Assembly: GCF_019207085.1 (NCBI RefSeq)
Contig: NZ_JAATOM010000002.1
Coordinates: forward strand, 620,001 to 684,000
Direction: 5' to 3'
Length of the DNA stretch: 64,000 nucleotides
Source of the DNA: Variovorax sp. dw_308
Lineage (GTDB): Bacteria > Pseudomonadota > Gammaproteobacteria > Burkholderiales > Burkholderiaceae_C
Shown: one piece after another, positions 45,965 to 56,855 of the stretch
How positions within the stretch are numbered: the first letter of the stretch is position 1
How the letters are laid out: every line of letters starts with the position of its first letter
Position numbers and translations under genes: made by a program
Notes under the pieces: model-generated
The model's input: the letters and a program-made list of their open reading frames with translations, nothing else
Databases searched by the model: none
Told to the model about the DNA's origin: nothing

Positions 45965-47434
45965 TCAAAGAAGAGGTGAAAACAATCGCGCCGTGGCCTC
46001 GCCGAGGCGCCTCCAGAAGGCCTGGTGGCGCAGGCTGCGCACGGGCGAGGAACTGAGCAGGTCGGTCTCGAATTGCGCCGCCAGGGGCTTGAGCAGTGCC
46101 GGGCCGTAGACCACCGCCATCACCTCGTAGTTGAGGCGGAAGCTGCGATTGTCGAAGTTGGCGGTGCCCACCATCGCGCAGTTGTCATCCACCACCAGCG
46201 TCTTCGAATGCAGCATGCGCTCCTTGTATTCCCAGACCTTCACGCCCGCGGCCAGCAACTCGTCGAAGTACGACCGGGCGGCAGCGCTCACGATCAGCGA
46301 ATCGCTGCGACGCGGCACCAGCACTCGCACATCCACGCCGCGCAAAGCCGCGCTGGTGAGCGCCATCAGCGCCGGCTCGCCCGGCACGAAATAAGGCGTG
46401 GTGAGCCAGGCGCGGTGCATCGACGAGTTGATCGCCGACAGGTGTACGCGGTGAATCGCCTCGAGCGAGTTGTCCGGCCCGCTGGTGACGATCTGAACCG
46501 GGATGTCGCCAGGCGCGACCTCGGGCATCAGGTTGGCGAGCTTTTCGTGGAGCTGCCGCAAATGCTGGCCAGTGGCATAGGTCCAGTCCTCGATGAACGT
46601 GATCTGCAGCCAGCGCACCGCCGTGCCCTCGATGCGCACGTGAACATCGTGATAGGCGTCGGGGCGCGTGCGCCTGTCCTCCGCATCCGTGATGTTGACG
46701 CCGCCGGTAAAGCCCACCACCCCGTCGCACACCACGATCTTGCGGTGGGTGCGGTAGTTGGTCACCGGACGCAGGCGTCGGCCGATGCGCGTGTCGTGGA
46801 ACAACGCCACATGGATGCCCGCCTCGTGCATCGGCGCCATGAACTTTCGCCCGACCCGCTTGGAGCCCAGCGCGTCCAGCAGCAATCGCACCGCCACGCC
46901 CTCCTTCGCCTTGCGAATCAGCAGGTCGCGCAACGCGGTGCCGATGCGGTCGGGCTCGAAGATGTAGTACTCGAGATGCACATGATGACGCGCCGCGGCG
47001 ATGGCTTCGAACATCGCGTCGAATGCCTGCGCGCCGCCAGAAAGCAGTTCGACGGACTGGGCGCTTGAAACCGGCAGGCCGCACGCGGCTGTGCCGAGCG
47101 CCGCCATTTGCCGCAACGCCGGCGGCGCCGCTTCCAGGGACTGTCCGAGCCGTGCCAGGTCGCCTGTGCTGTGGGAGCTGACCCGGCTGCGCAAGCGCTT
47201 GATCCGCTGCTTCCGCAGCCGCTGCGGCCCCAGGAAGTAGTAGATGAGAAAGCCGCCGAAGGGGATGAACGCCAGCGACAGGATCCACCCCAACGTCGAC
47301 ACCGGCGCCCGCTTCTGCATCACGATCCACACCGACAACACCGCGATATAGCCGCTCCAGGCCAGCGAGAGGCCTGTTTTCCATTCGTGGCTGAGTGCGG
47401 GGAAGTTCAAGGCGGCAGGAAGCGGGTTTGGCAA
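45965..47434 (-). CDS. cls: Cardiolipin synthase
   Basis: A 489-residue phospholipase D family enzyme condensing two phosphatidylglycerols. Two N-terminal transmembrane segments (YIAVLSVWIVMQKRAP and ILSLAFIPFGGFLIYYFLGP) precede the two HKD motifs: NYRTHRKIVVCDGVVGFTG and HSKTLVVDDNCAMVGTANFD. The TTG at 47434 is the longest start; another TTG at 47410 is possible. The gene begins only a few bases after the clpA terminator, which is unusual. Confidence 0.88.
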   Translation of the reverse strand: MPNPLPAALNFPALSHEWKTGLSLAWSGYIAVLSVWIVMQKRAPVSTLGWILSLAFIPFGGFLIYYFLGPQRLRKQRIKRLRSRVSSHSTGDLARLGQSLEAAPPALRQMAALGTAACGLPVSSAQSVELLSGGAQAFDAMFEAIAAARHHVHLEYYIFEPDRIGTALRDLLIRKAKEGVAVRLLLDALGSKRVGRKFMAPMHEAGIHVALFHDTRIGRRLRPVTNYRTHRKIVVCDGVVGFTGGVNITDAEDRRTRPDAYHDVHVRIEGTAVRWLQITFIEDWTYATGQHLRQLHEKLANLMPEVAPGDIPVQIVTSGPDNSLEAIHRVHLSAINSSMHRAWLTTPYFVPGEPALMALTSAALRGVDVRVLVPRRSDSLIVSAAARSYFDELLAAGVKVWEYKERMLHSKTLVVDDNCAMVGTANFDNRSFRLNYEVMAVVYGPALLKPLAAQFETDLLSSSPVRSLRHQAFWRRLGEATARLFSPLL

Positions 47435-47436
47435 AG

Positions 47437-47468
47437 AAAAAAGGTCGGGAGCGAATGCTACCGACCTT
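47437..47468 (-). terminator. Intrinsic terminator after clpA
   Basis: On the minus strand AAGGTCGG (47468-47461) pairs with CCGACCTT (47448-47441) around a 12-base loop, followed by a T run. It sits 23 bp after the clpA stop and a few bases before the cls start. Confidence 0.75.
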
Positions 47469-47490
47469 GGGTCCGAGCGCAGGGATCGTA

Positions 47491-49812
47491 TCAGCCGGTC
47501 GCCGCTTCCTCAGCCTCGGGCTTGGACTTGCCTTCCTTCTTCGGCAGCGGAACGATGTCGAGCTGCACTTCTTCCTTGTCATCGAGGTCCACCGTGAGGC
47601 GGCCCCCGTCGATCAGGCGTCCGAACAGCAACTCGTCGGCCAGCGCGCGACGGATCGTGTCCTGGATCAGGCGCTGCATCGGGCGAGCGCCCATCAGCGG
47701 ATCGAAGCCCTTCTTCGCCAGGTGCTTGCGCAGCGTGTCGGTGAAGGTGACGTCGACCTTCTTCTCGGCGAGTTGCTGCTCGAGTTGCAGCAGGAACTTG
47801 TCGACCACGCGCAGGATGATCTGCTCGTCCAGCGCCTTGAAGCTCACCATCGCGTCGAGGCGGTTGCGGAACTCCGGCGTGAACAGGCGCTTGATATCGG
47901 CCATTTCATCGCCCTGCTGACGCGGGTTGGTGAAGCCGATGGTCGCCTTGTTCATGGTCTCGGCGCCCGCATTGGTGGTCATCACGATGATCACGTTGCG
48001 GAAGTCGGCCTTGCGTCCGTTGTTGTCGGTCAGCGTGCCATGGTCCATGACCTGCAGCAGCACGTTGAAGATGTCCGGGTGCGCCTTCTCGATTTCATCG
48101 AGCAGCAGCACGGCGTGCGGCTTCTTCGTGATCGCTTCGGTCAGCAGGCCGCCCTGGTCGAAACCGACGTAACCCGGAGGCGCGCCGATCAACCGGCTCA
48201 CCGCATGGCGCTCCATGTACTCCGACATGTCGAAGCGGATCAGCTCGATGCCCATGATGTAGGCCAACTGCTTCGCCGCTTCGGTCTTGCCGACGCCCGT
48301 GGGGCCGCTGAACAGGAACGAGCCGATTGGCTTGTCCGCACGGCCGAGGCCCGAGCGCGCCATCTTGACCGCGGAGGCCAGCACTTCGAGTGCCTTGTCC
48401 TGACCGAACACCACGCTCTTGAGGTCGCGTTCGATGGTCTGCAGCTTGCCGCGATCGTCGTTGCTGACATTGGCCGGGGGAATGCGCGCGATCTTCGCGA
48501 CGATGTCCTCGACCTCGGTCTTGCTGATGGTCTTCTTGCGCTTGTTCGGCGGAAGGATGCGCTGGGCCGCACCAGCCTCGTCGATCACGTCGATCGCCTT
48601 GTCGGGCAGGTGCCGGTCGTTGATGTACTTGGCGCTCAACTCGGCGGCGGCCTGCAACGCGGCTAGCGCGTACTTCACGCCATGGTGCTCTTCGAAGCGC
48701 GACTTCAGTCCCTTCAGGATGTCGACCGTCTCCTGCACGGTCGGCTCGCCCACATCGACCTTCTGGAAGCGCCGCGACAAGGCCGCGTCCTTCTCGAAGA
48801 TGCCGCGGTATTCGGTGAACGTCGTCGCACCGATGCACTTCAGCGCGCCGCTCGAAAGCGCCGGCTTCAGCAGGTTCGATGCGTCCAGCGTGCCGCCCGA
48901 GGCTGCGCCGGCGCCGATCAGTGTGTGGATCTCGTCGATGAACAGGATCGCGTTCGGCTTGTCCTTCAGCGACTTGAGCACGCCCTTCAGGCGCTGCTCG
49001 AAGTCGCCGCGGTACTTGGTGCCGGCCAGCAGCGCGCCCATGTCCAGCGAGAACACACTCGACTCGGCCAGGATTTCCGGCACTTCGCCCTGCGTGATGC
49101 GCCAGGCCAGGCCCTCGGCGATCGCCGTCTTGCCCACGCCGGCCTCGCCGACCAACAACGGGTTGTTCTTGCGCCGGCGGCACAGGATCTGGATCACGCG
49201 CTCGACTTCATAGTCGCGCCCGATCAGCGGATCGATCTTGCCGTCCTTGGCTGCCTGGTTGAGGTTCTGGGTGAACTGCTCCAGCGGCGAAGACTTCTCG
49301 TTCTTCTCACCGCCGCCCTCTTCGCTCTCGTTCGAGGACGATTCGCTGCTGCCCTTGGCGGCTTCCGGTGGATCGCTCTTCTTGATGCCGTGGGCGATGA
49401 AGTTCACCACATCGAGGCGCGTCACCCCTTGTTGGTGCAGGTAGTACACGGCGTGCGAGTCCTTCTCGCCAAAGATCGCGACCAGCACGTTGGCGCCGGT
49501 GACTTCCTTCTTGCCGTTGCCGGTGGACTGCACATGCATGATGGCGCGCTGGATGACGCGCTGGAAGCCCAGCGTCGGCTGGGTGTCCACGTCATCCGTC
49601 CCGGCCACTTGCGGCGTGTTGTCCTTGATGAAGTTGGTCAACGAGGCCCGAAGGTCGTCGACATTCGCAGAGCAGGCCCGCAGCACCTCGGCGGCGCTTG
49701 GGTTGTCCAGCAAAGCGAGCAACAGGTGTTCCACGGTGATGAACTCGTGGCGCTGCTGCCTGGCCTCCACGAAGGCCATGTGCAGGCTGACTTCCAGTTC
49801 TTGGGCAATCAT
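47491..49812 (-). CDS. clpA: ATP-dependent Clp protease ATP-binding subunit ClpA
   Basis: A 773-residue double AAA+ unfoldase feeding substrates to ClpP. An N-terminal Clp repeat domain ([20 protein letters not shown]) is followed by a charged S/E-rich linker near residues 155-175. D1 has Walker [10 protein letters not shown], and D2 has GPTGVGKTE plus the ClpP-docking loop IGFTNP. Size and order fit ClpA. ClpS is encoded just upstream and would direct N-degron substrates. Confidence 0.97.
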   Translation of the reverse strand: MIAQELEVSLHMAFVEARQQRHEFITVEHLLLALLDNPSAAEVLRACSANVDDLRASLTNFIKDNTPQVAGTDDVDTQPTLGFQRVIQRAIMHVQSTGNGKKEVTGANVLVAIFGEKDSHAVYYLHQQGVTRLDVVNFIAHGIKKSDPPEAAKGSSESSSNESEEGGGEKNEKSSPLEQFTQNLNQAAKDGKIDPLIGRDYEVERVIQILCRRRKNNPLLVGEAGVGKTAIAEGLAWRITQGEVPEILAESSVFSLDMGALLAGTKYRGDFEQRLKGVLKSLKDKPNAILFIDEIHTLIGAGAASGGTLDASNLLKPALSSGALKCIGATTFTEYRGIFEKDAALSRRFQKVDVGEPTVQETVDILKGLKSRFEEHHGVKYALAALQAAAELSAKYINDRHLPDKAIDVIDEAGAAQRILPPNKRKKTISKTEVEDIVAKIARIPPANVSNDDRGKLQTIERDLKSVVFGQDKALEVLASAVKMARSGLGRADKPIGSFLFSGPTGVGKTEAAKQLAYIMGIELIRFDMSEYMERHAVSRLIGAPPGYVGFDQGGLLTEAITKKPHAVLLLDEIEKAHPDIFNVLLQVMDHGTLTDNNGRKADFRNVIIVMTTNAGAETMNKATIGFTNPRQQGDEMADIKRLFTPEFRNRLDAMVSFKALDEQIILRVVDKFLLQLEQQLAEKKVDVTFTDTLRKHLAKKGFDPLMGARPMQRLIQDTIRRALADELLFGRLIDGGRLTVDLDDKEEVQLDIVPLPKKEGKSKPEAEEAATG

Positions 49813-49866
49813 GTGATTTCCTTTTTGCCTTGCTGTAAATATGTTCGATATGGGTTGGATTGCAAT

Positions 49867-50226
49867 TTATTCAACGGGTTCGCTGACACACTGCAAAGGG
49901 TGGCCCGCCTGGGCCGCCGCTTCCATCACCTGATTGACCTTCGTGGCCGCCAGGTCACGCGAGAACACGCCACACACACCCCGGCCATCGAGGTGGATCT
50001 TGAGCATGATCTGGGTCGCGGTCTCCCGGTCCTTGTTGAAGAATTCCTGGATGACGACGATCACGAACTCCATCGGCGTGTAGTCGTCGTTCAGCATCAC
50101 CACCTGGTACATCTGCGGTGGTGCGGTTTTCTGCGGGCGCCGCTCCAGGACGACCGCGTCGCCGTCGTCGCGCGCCGGCTTGCGCACCGGGGGCGTTTTC
50201 GGAGTCGAGGGGATTCTGGTTGCCAT
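49867..50226 (-). CDS. clpS: ATP-dependent Clp protease adapter ClpS
   Basis: A 119-residue adaptor: a disordered P/K/T-rich N-terminus, then the ClpS core ([20 protein letters not shown] with the N-degron pocket, [18 protein letters not shown]). It binds N-end-rule substrates and hands them to ClpA. ATG 50226 is chosen; the frame continues upstream without family features. It lies 54 bp before clpA in the same direction. Confidence 0.94.
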   Translation of the reverse strand: MATRIPSTPKTPPVRKPARDDGDAVVLERRPQKTAPPQMYQVVMLNDDYTPMEFVIVVIQEFFNKDRETATQIMLKIHLDGRGVCGVFSRDLAATKVNQVMEAAAQAGHPLQCVSEPVE

Positions 50227-50344
50227 GAAAATCATTCTATAGATCGAGCAAGCGCCATGCCGGCCCAAGAGGAATTGGTGGCGTCTTCCCGACATAACAA
50301 GGGCCCGGCGGCGTGAAAGACGGCACGCGCGCCCCGAATGCCAC

Positions 50345-50376
50345 AAAAAACCCCGGCGTCTTGCAGGCCGCCGGGG
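50345..50376 (-). terminator. Intrinsic terminator upstream of clpS
   Basis: On the minus strand CCCCGGCG (50376-50369) pairs with CGCCGGGG (50358-50351) around a 10-base loop, followed by TTTTTT. It would end a minus-strand transcript entering from the reverse-transcriptase remnant side; no intact gene remains there to use it. Confidence 0.8.
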
Positions 50377-50501
50377 TACTTTGGTCAAGGCTGCCGATGG
50401 GTGTCGGCGACGCTTGCGTCACTTGATTTCGATCAGAATCTGTCGGTCCAAATGACGGAGTGTGCGTTTCAGTCCCCCTCCGCAAGCCCCCGCCGCAATC
50501 G

Positions 50502-50834
50502 CTACGCGAGGCCGGTGACTTTCTGAGGTTCCGTGCTCGGCATGATCCGGAGCTTGGACCTCTCGGGGTTGCTTGTTGGGCCGATGGACTCGAAGCGCTT
50601 CCCCATTGCATTGATCAGCGGTTGTGGATCATCCCCCGACATCGCCGCATCATCGATAAATCTGCAGTATTCGACGCCGTGACGGGACGCCTCGACCTCG
50701 GTGGGCCTGTTCGATGGCTCTCTCAGCACAAGATTCGCGATCGATGGGCTGCTTGGAGCCCCTTGCCGTTCAGGCTTTGTCTCCGGCGCTTGTTCAATCG
50801 GGCAAACCTCCAGTTCTCCCGCCGCAACCAGATC
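50502..50834 (-). pseudogene. Reverse transcriptase fragment (retron/group II-like), decayed
   Basis: A 110-codon open stretch with the heart of a reverse-transcriptase palm: RQGAPSSPSIANLVL (motif 4), YCRFIDDAAMSGDD with a FIDD variant of the YxDD catalytic motif, FESIGPTSNPERSKL (motif 6), and PQKVTGLA where retron-type enzymes have VTG. It is cut by a stop just after VTGL and by TGA upstream; the fingers, the rest of the palm and the thumb are missing. The frames on both sides are broken, so this is a relic. No msr/msd-like RNA was identified. Confidence 0.7.
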
Positions 50835-51089
50835 TCAGACAGACACTCGCCAAATGGCCCGCGTACTTGGGATCATCGAGCCTGAAGCGGTGTTGCATCT
50901 CAGTCCAACTGGCATCAATTTGCCTTTAGATCAAGCCCCGTGGGTTCGAACGCATCGGCCTCACCGACAAGGTTGCATTCAGGAACAGGCCTAAACAAAC
51001 AGTCAACTTATTGAGACAGAATCCTGCGGCCAAACCTCCGCGCGTCGCGGGGGCCGCGCGTTTCCTCTTCGAGGTGAAAGGTCCGAGTC
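50835..51089. other. Region between the RT fragment and the alkylsulfatase gene
   Basis: About 255 bp with no intact gene. On the minus strand a short frame with RFRLDDPKYAGHLASV lies next to the RT fragment and may be further debris of the same element, but this is weak. The sequence just before 51090 (GC-rich run near 51040-51065, then AGGTGAAAGG) probably holds the alkylsulfatase leader and ribosome binding site. Confidence 0.4.
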
Positions 51090-53108
51090 ATGAATATCGT
51101 GTCTTCGCTAATCGACTCCCAGGGAATTTCAGGCAGGTCTTTTAGCCGTCTGCCTGTTTGGACGGTTGCGGTCTCTATTGGCTTGCTCTCGTCGCTTTCT
51201 TACGCACAAGACCAGCCCAAACTCGCCACAGACGCCACCAAGGCGGCCAACGCCAAGCTGCTTCAAGATCTGCCGTTCAACGACAACACTTCTTTCGAGG
51301 CGGCCCACAAAGGTTTCATCGCGCCGCTACCGCAAAGCGTGCTCACCGGCCCCAACGGCAACCAGATCTGGGACCCGACCAAGTACGGCTTCATCAAGGA
51401 AGGCCAGCCCGCGCCCGACACCGTCAATCCGAGCCTCTGGCGCCAGTCGCAACTGATCAACATCTCCGGCCTGTTCAAGGTGGCCGATGGCATCTATCAG
51501 GTCCGCAACTATGACCTGTCGAATATGACCATCGTCGAAGGCAAGACGGGCATCACAGTCATGGACCCCCTGGTGTCCTCGGAGACCGCCAAGGCGGCGC
51601 TGGATCTGTACTTCCAGAACCGCCCCAAGAAGCCTGTCGTCGCCGTCATCTACACGCACAGCCATGTGGACCACTATGGCGGCGTACGCGGCGTGATTAA
51701 CGAAGCCGACGTGAAGTCCGGCAAGGTGAAAATCTATGCGCCGCTTGGCTTCCTGGATGCAGCCGTGGCCGAGAACGTGATGGCAGGCACCGCGATGAGC
51801 CGCCGCGCCAGTTACATGTACGGCAACCTGCTGCCTCCCAGTCCCACCGGCCAAATCGGGGCCGGTCTGGGCACCACGACATCTGCAGGTACGGTGACGC
51901 TGATCCCGCCCACGGACATCATCGGCAAGACAGGCGACACCCGCACCATCGACGGGCTGACCTACGTGTTCTTGTATGCGCCGGGTAGCGAGGCGCCAGC
52001 CGAGTTCCTCTTCTACATCAAAGAAAAGAAGGCGCTCAACGCTGCCGAGGATTCCGCGCACACGCTGCACAACACATACTCGCTACGCGGCGCCAAGATT
52101 CGCGAGCCGTTGCCGTGGTCCAAATACCTCAACCAGGCGATGAGCATGTGGGGTAGTGACGTGCAGGTGATGTATGGCATGCACCACTGGCCGGTGTTCG
52201 GCAATAAGCAAGTCAACGACCACTTGGCACAGCAGCGCGACATGTACCGCTACATCAACGACGAGACGCTGCGCATGGCGAACAAGGGCATGACCATGAC
52301 GGAGATTGCCGAGCAGTTCAAGATGCCCAAGGCGATTGCCGCGAACTTCTCCAATCGCGGCTACTACGGCTCGGTCAACCACAACGTCAAGGCCACGTAC
52401 GTGCTGTACCTGGGCTGGTTCATCGGCAACCCCGCCACTTTGAACGAGTTGCCACCGGACGAAACGGGCAAGCGCTACGTGGACATGATGGGCGGCGCCG
52501 ACAACCTGCTGAAGAAGGCCAAGGAGTACTACGACAAGGGTGACTATCGCTTTGTCGCTCAGGTCGTGAACAACCTCGTGTTCGCTGATCCCAATAACCA
52601 GGCCGCCAAGAACCTTCAGGCAGACGCACTGGAGCAATTGGGATATCAGGCCGAGAGCGGCCCGTGGCGAAACTTCTACCTCACCGGTGCCAAGGAACTG
52701 CGTGAAGGAGTCAAGAAGCTGCCGACACCGGACACGGCCAGCCCCGATACGGTACGTGCGATGAACATGGAACTGTTCTTCGACTACCTGGCCATGCGCC
52801 TCGATGGCGTGAAGGCTGATGGCAAGACCATTCGCATTAATCTGGACTTCACTGACCTGAAGAAGAAGTACGCACTGGAGATGGAAAACGGCGTGCTCAA
52901 CCATACCGAAGGCCGTGTACTCAATAACGCCGACACCAGCTTGACGCTGACGCGCGACACCATCAACAAGATCATGCTCAAGGAGACCACGCTCAAGGAT
53001 GCGATCGCCTCAGGCGCGGTCAAGGTTCAGGGCAACGAAGGCAAGCTGGGTGAGCTGGTTTCCTATCTGGATAACTTCGACTTCTGGTTCCCCATCGTCA
53101 CACCATAA
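51090..53108 (+). CDS. Alkyl sulfatase, MBL-fold (SdsA1/BDS1 type)
   Basis: A 672-residue secreted metallo-beta-lactamase-fold sulfatase: export signal to about residue 39 (SLSYAQ), N-terminal catalytic domain with THSHVDHYGG and later NAAEDSAHTLHN and YGMHHWPVFG metal ligands, a middle dimerisation region, and a C-terminal SCP2-like domain (MNMELFFDYLAMRLDGVKAD). Enzymes of this type hydrolyse primary alkyl sulfates such as SDS to the alcohol and sulfate. Composition differs from the flanking genes, and it abuts the RT relic, hinting at transfer. Confidence 0.88.
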   Translation: MNIVSSLIDSQGISGRSFSRLPVWTVAVSIGLLSSLSYAQDQPKLATDATKAANAKLLQDLPFNDNTSFEAAHKGFIAPLPQSVLTGPNGNQIWDPTKYGFIKEGQPAPDTVNPSLWRQSQLINISGLFKVADGIYQVRNYDLSNMTIVEGKTGITVMDPLVSSETAKAALDLYFQNRPKKPVVAVIYTHSHVDHYGGVRGVINEADVKSGKVKIYAPLGFLDAAVAENVMAGTAMSRRASYMYGNLLPPSPTGQIGAGLGTTTSAGTVTLIPPTDIIGKTGDTRTIDGLTYVFLYAPGSEAPAEFLFYIKEKKALNAAEDSAHTLHNTYSLRGAKIREPLPWSKYLNQAMSMWGSDVQVMYGMHHWPVFGNKQVNDHLAQQRDMYRYINDETLRMANKGMTMTEIAEQFKMPKAIAANFSNRGYYGSVNHNVKATYVLYLGWFIGNPATLNELPPDETGKRYVDMMGGADNLLKKAKEYYDKGDYRFVAQVVNNLVFADPNNQAAKNLQADALEQLGYQAESGPWRNFYLTGAKELREGVKKLPTPDTASPDTVRAMNMELFFDYLAMRLDGVKADGKTIRINLDFTDLKKKYALEMENGVLNHTEGRVLNNADTSLTLTRDTINKIMLKETTLKDAIASGAVKVQGNEGKLGELVSYLDNFDFWFPIVTP

Positions 53109-53502
53109 GGCGTGGGAAGCTCCTGCCGCCTCCCGCCATAGGTTCGAAGGCAAAACGTTCTGGTCGTGAAGCGATTCGTTGTGGCCTCCTGTGTCGCGCT
53201 CCGTTGCGACGTAAATCGAACACTCCGCGTGGCGGCATCGGCGGCAAAATAGCCGCGCCTTTCTCCCTGCCCTCGGCGTGCGCCGCCCGCGCTCCCGGCT
53301 CAACGAGGGGTACTGGGGGCCGGCTCAGCAATCGTCGCGAGTGCTGAACCGGTCTCTTTCATCAAGGCCGAGCCTGCCTCGCCTGCGGAGGACGCCTGCT
53401 TGAGGAGTGGCAGGGACATGGGACGCTCATTCAGCTCAAGTTGTTGATTTCCTTCAACTTCTCCATCAACGTGACGTTTTGTGGAGCGACCTGAAACTGA
53501 GC
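53109..53502. other. Intergenic region between alkylsulfatase and icd
   Basis: About 394 bp between the 3' ends of convergent genes. No gene that can be supported was found. A 39-codon minus-strand frame (53419-53300, starting MSLPLLKQASSAGEAGS) is open but resembles no family. A weak GTTGA/TCAAC hairpin near 53440-53460 after icd lacks a clear T run. Confidence 0.4.
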
Positions 53503-54762
<1,260 letters not shown>

Positions 54763-54964
54763 GTGGTCGGGCGCTCCGGGGAGAAATGTCGAGGAGTGGT
54801 GACTAGGAGACAGTGTGTTTCCAGTCGGCTGAATGGCCGTAGAATTTTAGACGCAACCGGCAAAGGCTCTAAACATCTGTCAACCACAGATCAGGCGCCT
54901 TCGTTGTTGGCAGACCTTCTGCTGGCCGGGAGGCGTTTACAACCCATCCATGAGGAATTCAGTA

Positions 54965-55303
54965 ATGAGCAAGATTCTCGCAGTCATGATCGCCGGCCTG
55001 TTCGCAGCTGGTGCATACGCCCAAAACCCGAGCGGCACGTCGGACGAGCAAGGCAACGCGACCAACAGCAAGTCCCAGCAACGCGCTGAAACGAAGAAGA
55101 GTTCGAAGGCACAAGGCCAGGTGAAGACACCCGCCGGCGACATCGCCAAGACGCCCGAAGGCGGCGCGATCGGCACCGACAAGGCTGCCGCATCCGGCGA
55201 AGCACGTGCTGAAACCCGCGACACCCGCCGCACCAACAAGGACGGCACCAAGAAGCGCCGTTCGACCCAAGGCGGCACGCCCGATATGCCGGGTGCGAAG
55301 TAA
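54965..55303 (+). CDS. Small secreted, highly polar protein of unknown function
   Basis: A 112-residue protein: signal peptide ending AYAQ at about residue 20, then a mature part almost without hydrophobic residues, rich in K, T, A, G, S and charged residues (SQQRAETKKSSKAQGQVKTP, RDTRRTNKDGTKKRRST). It is probably intrinsically disordered in the periplasm. Start ATG 54965 has AGGA 8 nt upstream; ATG 54950 in frame is less likely. A strong terminator follows, so it is a stand-alone expressed gene. Function unknown. Confidence 0.75.
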   Translation: MSKILAVMIAGLFAAGAYAQNPSGTSDEQGNATNSKSQQRAETKKSSKAQGQVKTPAGDIAKTPEGGAIGTDKAAASGEARAETRDTRRTNKDGTKKRRSTQGGTPDMPGAK

Positions 55304-55324
55304 GTCGCGACCCGCGTCCATCAA

Positions 55325-55347
55325 AGCGCCCTGCGGGGCGCTTTTTT
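55325..55347 (+). terminator. Intrinsic terminator after the small secreted protein gene
   Basis: AGCGCCC (55325-55331), loop TGCG, GGGCGCT (55336-55342), then a T run through 55347. Located 22 bp after the stop at 55303. Confidence 0.88.
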
Positions 55348-55495
55348 GTGGTCCGTCGCACATCGAAAGTCGGGAAAGCCATCGCCGCCTCCGGCAGCGT
55401 CGCCGCAAGATGTAAGCTTCGCAGCCCGATTGGAGGCCATGGGGTCGAACGCCCTTCCTTGGCAACCTCCGCCGTTTCCTTTCAAGAGTCAACCC

Positions 55496-55948
55496 ATGTT
55501 CCAGCGCCTTTTCGCCCTTCTCGCCCTGTCATTGACGGCCATGGCCCCTGCCTTGGCGCAGGAACCGCAGACGGATCTGCAGCGCGTGCGCCTGACGGCC
55601 GGCATGTACCAGATCGACGCCCAAGTAGCGCTGCAACCGCGCGAGCGTGAGATCGGCTTGATGTTCCGCAGGGAAATGCCGCAGCAGGAAGGCATGCTGT
55701 TCGTATTCGAGGAGCCGTCCACCCAGTGTTTCTGGATGAAGAACACCATCCTGCCGCTCACGGCCGCCTTCGTGGCCGATGACGGACGCATCGTCAACCT
55801 GGTCGACATGCAGCCGCAAACCACCAACACGCATTGCTCCGAGGCGCCGGTGCGCTATGTCCTGGAAATGAACCAAGGCTGGTTCGCCAAGAAGAACATC
55901 AAGAAGGGCGTCAAGCTCGGTGGCCCACCGTTCGAAGCGCACCGCTAG
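55496..55948 (+). CDS. DUF192 family secreted protein
   Basis: A 150-residue exported DUF192 protein: signal peptide to about residue 21 (APALAQ), then the single domain with IGLMFRREMPQQEGMLFVFEEPSTQCFWMKNT, DDGRIVNL, and RYVLEMNQGWFAKKNIKKG near the end. The function of DUF192 proteins is not established. The start is ATG 55496, right before the signal peptide. Confidence 0.87.
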   Translation: MFQRLFALLALSLTAMAPALAQEPQTDLQRVRLTAGMYQIDAQVALQPREREIGLMFRREMPQQEGMLFVFEEPSTQCFWMKNTILPLTAAFVADDGRIVNLVDMQPQTTNTHCSEAPVRYVLEMNQGWFAKKNIKKGVKLGGPPFEAHR

Positions 55949-56138
55949 AAATTAACCTCCCCCCGAACGCGCCTGCGGCGCCATGGGCGGCAGCCCTAGG
56001 CGGAGCTCTTGCGGGCCGCCAAGGCAGGCTTGGAGCCGCGGCCCTCGGCCCCTCGAGGGCGCGCAACACGGCCCGGCAAAGCCGAGTCCGCGGGTGCCCA
56101 CGCATGGGTTCGATCGCCTTGTTTTCATGCGCCGCCAA

Positions 56139-56168
56139 GAAAAAGGCCGACCTCATCGGGTCGGCCTT
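56139..56168 (-). terminator. Intrinsic terminator after sodB
   Basis: On the minus strand AAGGCCGACC (56168-56159) pairs with GGTCGGCCTT (56152-56143) across a 6-base loop, then a T-rich stretch. It starts 22 bp after the sodB stop. Confidence 0.88.
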
Positions 56169-56189
56169 GCCTGATCGCCGAGCTTCGGA

Positions 56190-56771
56190 TCAGCTGAAGT
56201 TCTTCGCGGCGAAATCCCAGTTGGCCAGCTTGGCCAGGAAGGTTTCGACGAACTTCGGGCGCAGGTTGCGGTAGTCGATGTAATAGGCGTGTTCCCACAC
56301 ATCGATGGTCAGCAGGGCGGTGTCCGCGGTCGTCAGCGGCGTACCGGCGGCGCCCGTGTTGACGATGTCGACGGTGCCGTCCGGCTTTTTCACCAGCCAG
56401 GTCCAGCCCGATCCGAAGTTGCCGACGGCCGACTTGGTGAAGGCTTCCTTGAACGCGTCGAAGCTGCCCCACTTGGTCTCGATGGCCTTGGCCAAGGCGC
56501 CGGTGGGTGCGCCGCCGCCTTGCGGCTTCATGCAGGTCCAGAAGAAGGTGTGGTTCCAGATCTGGGCGGAATTGTTATAGATGCCGCCGCTGGACTTCTT
56601 GACGATCTCTTCGAGCGTCATGGATTCGAACTCGGTGCCCTTCTGAAGGTTGTTCAGGTTCACCACGTAGGCATTGTGATGCTTGCCATAGTGGTACTCG
56701 AGCGTTTCCTTCGAATACTCGGGGGCCAGCGCATCCAGTGCATACGGCAGCGGAGGAAGTACGTGTTCCAT
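56190..56771 (-). CDS. sodB: Iron superoxide dismutase
   Basis: A 193-residue cytoplasmic Fe-type dismutase. Metal ligands lie in [11 protein letters not shown] (first His), NHTFFWTCM (second His), and [13 protein letters not shown] (Asp and third His). The [10 protein letters not shown] and GSGWTWLV contexts fit FeSOD rather than MnSOD. Length is standard. It stands alone with its own terminator. Confidence 0.95.
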   Translation of the reverse strand: MEHVLPPLPYALDALAPEYSKETLEYHYGKHHNAYVVNLNNLQKGTEFESMTLEEIVKKSSGGIYNNSAQIWNHTFFWTCMKPQGGGAPTGALAKAIETKWGSFDAFKEAFTKSAVGNFGSGWTWLVKKPDGTVDIVNTGAAGTPLTTADTALLTIDVWEHAYYIDYRNLRPKFVETFLAKLANWDFAAKNFS

Positions 56772-56855
56772 GTTTTTTGACTCGCGGGTTGGTTGTGGGA
56801 GTGCAGCATTCTAGAAAGGATTGCCGCACCTGATGTCGGACGCAGACGCTTCCCC

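Noticed and set aside
51040..51065. GC-rich stretch before the alkylsulfatase gene as a terminator
   Set aside because: The arms are not proper reverse complements over a useful length and no T run follows.
53300..53419. 39-codon minus-strand ORF after icd
   Set aside because: No ribosome site worth noting, low-complexity composition and no family resemblance; left in the intergenic note.
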